Below are positions 57,657 to 64,000 of a stretch of DNA of 64,000 bases, one piece after another. The notes below the pieces were generated by a model, which did no database searches, was not told the DNA's origin, and saw only the letters and a program-made list of their open reading frames with translations. The stretch comes from Hericium rajendrae (lineage: Eukaryota; Basidiomycota; Agaricomycetes; Russulales; Hericiaceae). The stretch lies in the NCBI GenBank assembly GCA_033439255.1, contig CM065883.1, forward strand, positions 868,001-932,000. Reading direction: 5' to 3'. The first letter of the stretch is position 1. Each line of letters begins with the position of its first letter. The position numbers and the translations under genes were made by a program.

Positions 57657-58122
57657 ATGCGATCCTTTTTGCGCTTCAACAGCATGCCGGTTAACTTATC
57701 AGAGCTCTCAACAGCAGCCTCTGTATTATTGACCTCGAGTGGTAGTTGTGGCGAGATGATGCGGCTGTCCGACGTGTGCGCCGGACTGGCTTAATAGCTG
57801 CGGGACGCAGTGCACGGACGCAGGATGCTGCTGCAGGCCCTGGAGTGCCTCGCTTGGGATAGGGAGGCTAGGGTGTTAGTGTGCAGTAGTTATCCGGATT
57901 TCAACAATCCTTTGGCATATCCTCTTTAATGAAACATGCATGATATATGTCCCCAAAGCATCTGATATAGCTTTGAGTAAGATGGTGTAAAGATCACAGA
58001 CAGCTCTACATAAACTCTACATAAGCGCTATAAGCGTATATGGAAAACGACATCGGTATAATGGGAAATGGTCAGTACAACAATATCAGTAAGTTACAAG
58101 AATACACGACAAGCAAAATAAG
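57657..58122. other. convergent intergenic spacer
   Basis: About 465 bp of 3' flanking sequence between MET6 and the next gene. AT-rich from 57.9 kb on. No gene is visible. Confidence 0.4.
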
Positions 58123-60371
58123 TCACTGATTCTTATTGACCTCGCTCAGCGACGGTCGGTTCGGCGGCACCGTCATCTCCTCATCTATGGTGATCCCCGG
58201 CGTGCCAGCCGTCTGCTTGCGGAGCACGCGGCCTTTGCCCGACAGCATCTCCACGGAATTGGGCGTGCCATTGCCGTTCTCGGTGTCCGAGCCCTCCTTC
58301 CCGTTCGACTCCGCGTGCATGTCGTGCATCTGCAGCGCGTCGCGCAGGCACTTCTCGACGCGCTCCGTGCGCCTCGTCTTCTTCCCGCCGTGCCAGATAT
58401 AGACGCCCGAGCCGATGCCGCACAAGAAGCTCGCGGGTATGAGCAGCCCCGTCGTCCAGTCCGGGCGCGTAATCCTGAGACGGTACACGTGTGTCAGCTT
58501 CCGCAGGCGCGCAGTCGAGCGGACCGAAGTGCTTACCGGTCCATCGACCACTGGCATGCTGCGAGCAAGATCTGGAGGCGGTGAGCTCTCCGTGTCGTGG
58601 GACGCAACGGAATATGCAAGACGCACCTGGAAAATTGAATTTCCGTCGTTCAATAGGCAGATCGTCATCGCGGTGCTGTGGGCGTGATCGAATATGAGAC
58701 CGCAGTCGCCGGCGGCGGCCGGATACATAATGCACTCACTTGATAGGAAAAGCCTGTGACCGAGCGAATGAATGAGTGCGAACGAGGAACCGCTTGGCAG
58801 GAGACATACTCGGTGCGTCTCTGTGCCGTGAGGCGGTACCATGTCTGGGATTTCATGAACTGCTGCTGCTCTGTGGTATGCAATGCGACATGAGCCTTCC
58901 GTCTGGCAGGAACGTGATGAACGAGCTTACGATAGTGCAGATCAGCCTGTTCCTTTTCTATCAGCACATGCACGTAATTCTCGTCGTATATCGGGTCTGG
59001 AAGGTCGTCGTCGTCGTACAATTCGGGAAGGCCCGCCTTGAGGCGAAGTTTCCGCGTTTTGCGTTTATAGTACCATATTTTGTACATGCCTGCCGACAAA
59101 TGATTAATGTACACTTCAATCCAGAGACAATGGTATAACGCACGGTAGGTGTCGATAGAACGCCAGGGGATCAGGCCGATTCCAGTAATGCAGAACAACC
59201 CTACGGCACATTTTATCAATCATGCACGTGGAGAGAAGCTGGCTTGTACATACCGCATAAGATCTGCGAGCAAATCTCGATCCAAAACTGCTGCAGGTCG
59301 TAATTATGCAGGTTTATCATCTTGGCCAAGAATAAAACGATCCCAGCACCCCAGAAGACTGAAAGACAGCTTTTTAGAATGCAAAGAAGAAAGAAGACGA
59401 CCAAGAAACCCACCCACTAAGACACCATAGATTCCAACGCATATACCCATTGCTATCATGGGTCTCAATAAAGATGCAGATTCCGCTGAGCTCGGACACT
59501 TACGGGTTTTCAGGAAGGACCAGACCCCTTGCATGATGCGTCTGAATTTATCGCGTTTTCTGAGAACATCTTCGACGTGGCGGTCGAGCTCGTCCCGGCT
59601 GTCAGTCCCTCTCTCCACATCGTGGTCCAGCCGAGGCAAGACCACCACGGGTTTTCTAGAGTAAAAATCCAAAGGCGGGCTTTTATTGAACAGTCAGCTC
59701 GGGCATCCGACGCTGAACGATCAGCAGGCGTACATGAGAATCGCATTGGCTGTGTTCGCCAGAGTAGACACAGTAGCGACGGAGGGATCTGGGGAACGAG
59801 CAATCAATATCCGGGGTAAATGACGTACAAGCTGGACAATGGACGCACCAACAACCTCGAGATGCTCAACGACGTCGTCGTTATGATGCTCGTCATCCAG
59901 CTCATTTCCTTCATCCCCATGATCTAGACTCAGCGCACTCCCGACCCGCTTAAGCTCATCGCCCATGTTGGGGACAGCGACATCTGCGGAGGTGCCTTCG
60001 AAAATGACATCACCTTCTGCCGTGCGTTGGGGAGGCAGTCGGGACGTGGATGCGCGCCTTCGCTGGCCTGAACCTTGTGAGGGCTGCGGTGAGGCGGTGA
60101 GGAACGAGGGTCGAGCAGCACTGGACCGCCGGCGGATGGACGAATGCACTCGGCCGTCTCGACGGCCAAGAGATCCTGAAGGCGATAGACTGGCATTCTG
60201 GTCAGGAGGGGGAGGGGATGTGGGCTCAAGCAGAGGGGTGCGGGGCGATGAGGAGGCAACGGCACCGGAGACTGATCCCAGACCGAATGGCCGCGACTGG
60301 GACGGGGGCGACGAGCCATCGTCGAGCAACTGGGCGTAGCTGCTATTTCGTTTGATACGGACGGACGGCAT
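58123..60371 (-). CDS. fungal integral membrane protein of unknown function
   Basis: The start at 60371 gives MPSVRIKRNSSYAQLLDDG, then about 190 disordered residues (SP-rich, RRRSSAARPSFL). The membrane part includes a conserved cytosolic stretch KPVVVLPRLDHDVERGTDSRDE and LRKRDKFRRIMQGVWSFLKT, spans MIAMGICVGIYGVLVG, VFWGAGIVLFLAKMINLHN and LFCITGIGLIPWR, then TYRMYKIWYYKRKTRKLRLK, AGLPELYDDDDLPDP, YVHVLIEKEQADLHY and KSQTWYRPHGTETHR. Further spans (MTICLLNDGNSIFQ, TTGLLIPASFLCGIGSGVYIWHGG) precede a polar tail. I think it belongs to a fungal DUF (possibly DUF3112) of unknown function, but that name is from memory. A missing base near 58835 breaks WYR|PHGTETHR. It is divergent from the PHAF1 homologue. 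Confidence 0.75.
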
Positions 60372-60571
60372 GGTGGTGGAAGCCAACTGAATCAGAGGGC
60401 TGTTGTCAAGATAAAGAAATGCGGGGAGCCCATGGCGCACGCTTGGCAGATCGCGGTGGGGGGTCGGCGGAGGGTGACCTGAGTGGTACCACCTCCACGG
60501 TCCCGGTGTTATCGCTGACGCGCTTGCTCGAACGTCAGTACACACGTGACACGCTCCCCTTCTCATCCCCC

Positions 60572-62026
60572 ATGTTCTCCGCTATCGACGCTGACATCCG
60601 CCCTGGCTCTGGCCTCGGAATTTTTCAGCTTGGTCTGTCACGGTCATATCTCCTGATCCATAAATTTCGCTCACCCCGCCTCCAGGTTCATCACTATGGA
60701 CAGTTCTAGACCTCCTTCGCTCTCACCAGCATACCTTCCCCCATGTAGACGTCAAGTACGATCCGGATTCCCCTACAACTCCTGTAATTCTCTATCTGCG
60801 CCCTCACTTTGACCTTCTCTTCTCCGGACACCATCAACGTTTGCACACTGTCTGTGTCCGGAGGCTTCGTGATCCGCATTTCCCCCTCACATTGCTGTAC
60901 AAGGACAAAGTGCTGTCTTCCCTCGACACCGAGTTGCGCCGCGTCGGCGTCAATCTCGCATTTGGTCCAACATATCCCGGCAATGACTTGCGTTATCCTG
61001 GGGTATGGTTCAGCTTCGAGGACGAGGGCTTGAGCGACGGCCTCAAAGCTGCTGCTACACCGTCAGAGGATCGGATGCAACAAGTCAAGCGCGTCCTCAT
61101 CTCTCAAATTGGATTTGATGGCGGCCAGCGTGACGCATTGGATGAAGTTGACGAGTGCCCAGTCATGCATGGTGAACTCGCAGAGGCCATTGCCAAGGTG
61201 CACGATGGCGTTGTCCTGCGCTTCTATCCAAACGAGTCCGAGCCCGTACACGTACATCTCGGTGTGACGACTGCTCAAGACCTCGTTTGCGACCTGGGAC
61301 CCCCGTTGCGCACCTTCTACAAGGAAGATGATCGTATGTCCATTCATTCTCGTGCTCGCAGTGATGAAGAGAGCCCGGAACCATCCTGTGCGGCCACTTT
61401 CACTTCCTCTTACAATGTGAGGGCTTACACGGCACTTGTCTTCAGACTTCTACAACTACTTTCAGTATGGGATTGACTTCCTCATCTCGGATGTAACGCA
61501 TATTGTGAAGAAAATCATTCTTCATACGAACGCTGTAAGTCCGTTGCCAGCCAGGCCGTGTCTCGACTGAAAATCTCGTAGCCTGGGAGTCCACTTTTTC
61601 AGCGGTACAAGCGCTGCCCCTGGCAGATTGAGGGACGACCTGAGGATGACGAAGACGGTAACACACGTTTCAACCGTATCCGCTGAACGTGCTTACTCCT
61701 TTTCCTCAGACTCGCCACCTCGGGTCAAGTTTTACGATCGAGTGAGTTCCGGTCCCCCTGCGCTCTGTTAATTGTCCGAATAATGACCGTCCCCCAGGTG
61801 GACACGATCAGTCACTTCCTCAGCCCGGGTGAGACACCGCCCTCGATGCTTTTTGATCGCACGGACGAAGAGGTGGCACTGACTCTTCCGAGTTCCACTA
61901 CCCGTAAGTTACCCTCACGCTTCTATCAGCCGACGTTTCTTATACCTGGCAGGATTACTTGGCTTCGATGGTATCATTCTGGAAGCCACGCCCTCTTCGC
62001 AAGTCGTATCTGTTACCTTGTTTTGA
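60572..62026 (+). CDS. PHAF1: PHAF1/C16orf70 (UPF0183) family protein
   Basis: The start at 60572 gives MFSAIDADIRPGSGLGIFQL, and a spliced second exon continues WTVLDLLRSHQHTFPHVDVKYDPDSPTT and PVILYLRPHFDLLFSGHHQRLHTV. These mirror the family's WEF..G..L..AV..L.....F..V.V.Y...P...D..L.L pattern. Later blocks are LRRVGVNLAFGPTYPG, RYPGVWFSFE, VHLGVTTAQDLVCDLGPPLR, TFYKEDDRMSIHS, DFYNYFQYGIDFLISD, VTHIVKKIILHTNAPG and SPLFQRYKRCPWQI, corresponding to the strongly conserved VFYK.ED.M.IHS ... NYF..G.D.L.D. The last exon ends SQVVSVTLF. The human protein helps recruit autophagy factors to the phagophore; the fungal role is unstudied. Eight or so exons, all in frame. Confidence 0.88.
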
Positions 62027-62189
62027 TTATACCCCGGAGGCATCTACCTTTGCATCTGTCTTTACGCACATATCACGGACCTGAAGGAATATCAATCCTG
62101 TCCACATTGTTGTACATCTACTGGTATACGTGTATCTACGCCTTGATCTACGCCAACATAGCTTATATCTTGCATTTAAATCTTACGTC

Positions 62190-63199
62190 TTAGCTCTGCT
62201 TCTTGAAAATGTCCGGCCACAGTTCCCGCAGCTGCTGCAAGCTTCCAATGACGGGCACGTCCTCCTTCAGCCCGGCCTCGAGCTCGTGCGCCTCGCCCAG
62301 CTTCTTCACCTTGCCGCCCTCCACCGTCTCGAGCCCGAACTCGCAGAAGTGCACGCAGCGGCCCCAGCCGAGCCGCCGCGCGCCCTCGATGTTGCCGCGG
62401 TTGTCGTCGATGAAGGACACCTTCGTGGGGTCGCTGACGCCCGCCTTGCGCAGCGCGAGGTGGTAGTACTCGGGCTCGGGCTTGCAGTAGAAGCCGGGTT
62501 CTGCGTAGTCGCAGTAGATGACGCCTTCGAATTGATCTTCCAGGTTCAGGATCTTCAGGACGCGTGCTGCGTGCTGCGCGGCAGATGAGCGTGTGATCCT
62601 GAAATGGGTGAGTGCGGGAATCGTACCGTGCGATATGCATTCGTGAGCGCCCAAACGCGGACTTTCGAGCGGTCGATGTCCTGCAGGAGTTGCCGCAGCG
62701 CGGGGTCGGGCTTGAGCATTTCTTCCAGCGGAAGCGCTCCGTCGCATTTAGCGTCGAAGTCTAGGGGATCTGGTGTCGCACATGGGTCAGGTCATTGTTC
62801 TGTGCAGTGAAGACAAGCCAGTAGAGGGTGTTGAGGAAATGACTTCACCTACGTTGTCATGCAGAGTAAGCCCGCGCAATGCCAATCCATACTTTGTGTA
62901 GTATTGGAGATGCAGGTCGGCTGCCTCTTCATGATTGTGCCCTAGACCCATGAAGTAGTCTGCGTGGCGTAGAGACGGATGAGCGTCTACGAGGCGACGG
63001 AGGGTCGAGGGTGGACAGACCATGGATGCGCTTTGCCATTGCTTCGGCAATCTTCGTACTCGCGGAATAGAGAGTGTTGTCGATGTCGAAGAAGACGATT
63101 GGCTTCTCACCTGTGTGTTTATCCATTGCCATTACTTGTGAGCGCAAGTCAAACGTAGAGATCTGAGGACTTACCTTCATGTTGTTGTTCTACAGTCAT
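62190..63199 (-). CDS. SDT1: HAD-type pyrimidine 5'-nucleotidase / Phm8-like phosphatase
   Basis: A HAD-superfamily phosphatase of the Sdt1/Phm8 group, which dephosphorylates pyrimidine nucleotides or lysophosphatidate. The first exon encodes MTVEQQHE and splices to GEKPIVFFDIDNTLY (motif I, DxDxT). Then KIAEAMAKRIH joins, after a short intron, to YFMGLGHNHEEAADLHLQYY, TKYGLALRGL, DPLDFDAKCDGALPLEEML, RVWALTNAYRYHAARVLK (motif II-like Thr/Asn), GVIYCDYAEPGFYCKPEPEYY (motif III Lys) and VSFIDDNRGNIEGAR (motif IV). The C-terminus ends LWPDIFKK. The intron after KRIH has two possible acceptors; the one giving RIHDYFMGLG is preferred. Substrate cannot be assigned by eye. Confidence 0.9.
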
Positions 63200-63713
63200 A
63201 CCTTCAATATATGGGCTCAAGGACGCTCAAAAATGGATATTATGATTGGGCGCTTTGCAGGCGGTCGTCGATGGTTCTGTTCTAGCCTATGAAGGACCCG
63301 TTCAAGGTCTTAAATACAAGGGAGTCAGGGCGGGGCCGGAGGGATGAGGATGGGTGCGGCGAATCGCCGGCCCGGCTCCGCGGCGGCGTCGTTCCCAATC
63401 GGTCGTTCGTCGATCCGACCGAACCGGACTCCGCTCAGCCTCGTCGTAAACTTTGAAGCATATAGACGTCCTCAACAGCAACCTCAAGATCCACGACTGT
63501 GAGTGCAATTTCAGACCTTCCAGATGGTTGGGACATGACAGGGCGAGGTTTGGCCTGCTTAATGGCTGCTTGGGGCCAATTTGGACCGATAGGAATGGAT
63601 GGATGGATCCACGATGGGCTGGATGACCTTACCGCGCCCAACCAACCCATATTCGCAGCCACTGCAGTGAGATCCCCATTTCGCGCTTGCTGACGTTCCC
63701 TCCGCATTTCTAG
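63200..63713. promoter_or_regulatory. SDT1/RPL6 divergent promoter with RPL6 leader intron
   Basis: About 510 bp. A GTGAGT donor at 63499 and a TAG ending at 63713, directly before the RPL6 start codon, define a probable 215-nt 5' UTR intron. The upstream half holds both core promoters. Confidence 0.45.
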
Positions 63714-64000
63714 ATGGCCCGCAGCAAGGAACTCGTCACCGGCGTCGGACGTTTGTCGCGCTCGCAAGTCTTTGCGAAGCGCGGCCTCTACAAGGGCATC
63801 AAAACAACCGAGGCCCCCGCGCCCGCTGAGGTCGCGCCCACCAAGGAGGTCCCCGTCGGCGGCGCGAAGAACGGCGAGAAGCGCCTCGTCCCCACCGCGA
63901 AAGCCCCCCGCTTCTACCCCGCAGAGGACGTCCGCCAGCCGAAGAAGAGCAGGAAGACGCCCAAGGCGGCTGCCCTCCGCTCTTCGATCACCCGCGGGAC
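63714..64000 (+). CDS. RPL6: 60S ribosomal protein L6 (eL6), 5' part
   Basis: The open frame runs off the window end. It begins MARSKELVTGVGRLSRSQVF and AKRGLYKGIKTTEAP, a basic N-terminus, followed by KRLVPTAKAPRFYPAEDVRQ and PKKSRKTPKAAALRSSITRG. The block FYPAEDV and the following basic run up to LRSSITRG are characteristic of fungal and animal eL6. No intron is visible in the 287 bases present. The start codon directly follows the leader-intron acceptor. The rest of the gene lies beyond the window. Confidence 0.93.
   Translation, partial: MARSKELVTGVGRLSRSQVFAKRGLYKGIKTTEAPAPAEVAPTKEVPVGGAKNGEKRLVPTAKAPRFYPAEDVRQPKKSRKTPKAAALRSSITRG

Noticed and set aside
1-64000. tRNA genes, rRNA, CRISPR arrays, transposon ends
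   Set aside because: I looked by eye for tRNA B-box-like GGTTCGA motifs, repeat-spacer arrays, terminal repeats and reverse transcriptase or transposase motifs and found none convincing; a dedicated scan could still reveal a tRNA.

Overview
The window is nuclear DNA of a filamentous basidiomycete, most likely an Agaricomycete. The evidence is dense protein-coding genes on both strands, many very short introns (about 50-60 nt, GT..AG), moderately high GC, and fungal gene families such as the SUR1-type MIPC synthase, a Dom34/Plp1 pair, a fungal-type URA3 and a GH18 chitinase. I assign no species. All identifications come from reading translated exons and recalling protein families; no database search was run.

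Layout. 1-9.2 kb: 3' part of an Ndfip/Bsd2-type membrane adaptor, cytosolic Phe-tRNA synthetase beta (FRS1) divergent from diphthamide synthetase (DPH6), then a sucrose/alpha-glucoside symporter. 9.5-15.1 kb: an Avo2-like ankyrin protein, a STEEP1/CXorf56-type protein, a 74-residue microprotein and a WTAP/Mum2-like coiled-coil protein. 15.1-22.7 kb: gene-poor, with one proline-rich hypothetical, a GH18 chitinase carrying three frame breaks, and a second microprotein that is a clear paralogue of the first. 24.0-33.8 kb: PLP1/TXNDC9, DOM34, URA3, CPD photolyase, PUS7. 34.3-45.8 kb: MFSD10-like carrier, SUR1/CSH1, SWT1, PCF11, ribosomal L9, STE14. 46.0-54.4 kb: mitochondrial EF-G2 (MEF2), an unknown acidic nuclear protein, a xylitol/sorbitol dehydrogenase, an intronless Ran1-type kinase. 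55.1-64.0 kb: MET6, a fungal integral membrane protein, a PHAF1 homologue, an Sdt1/Phm8-type phosphatase and the 5' part of ribosomal L6.

How the genes relate. This is mostly housekeeping chromosome. Translation is over-represented (FRS1, DPH6, DOM34, PUS7, RPL9, MEF2, RPL6), and many neighbours are head-to-head pairs sharing promoters of 115-500 bp (FRS1/DPH6, PLP1/DOM34, URA3/photolyase, PCF11/RPL9, STE14/MEF2, membrane protein/PHAF1). There is no secondary-metabolite cluster, transposon or CRISPR array.

The most novel-looking item is the pair of intronless 74- and 76-residue microproteins sharing a PHxFxLFGQSPRD core and a basic GL(K/R)KLFG tail. A second noteworthy feature is a perfect 16-bp palindrome with a CRE core in the URA3/photolyase promoter. 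A caution for any user: about fifteen single-base frame breaks fall inside otherwise well-conserved exons. They look like residual assembly indels rather than biology, and automated gene models here are probably broken at those places.
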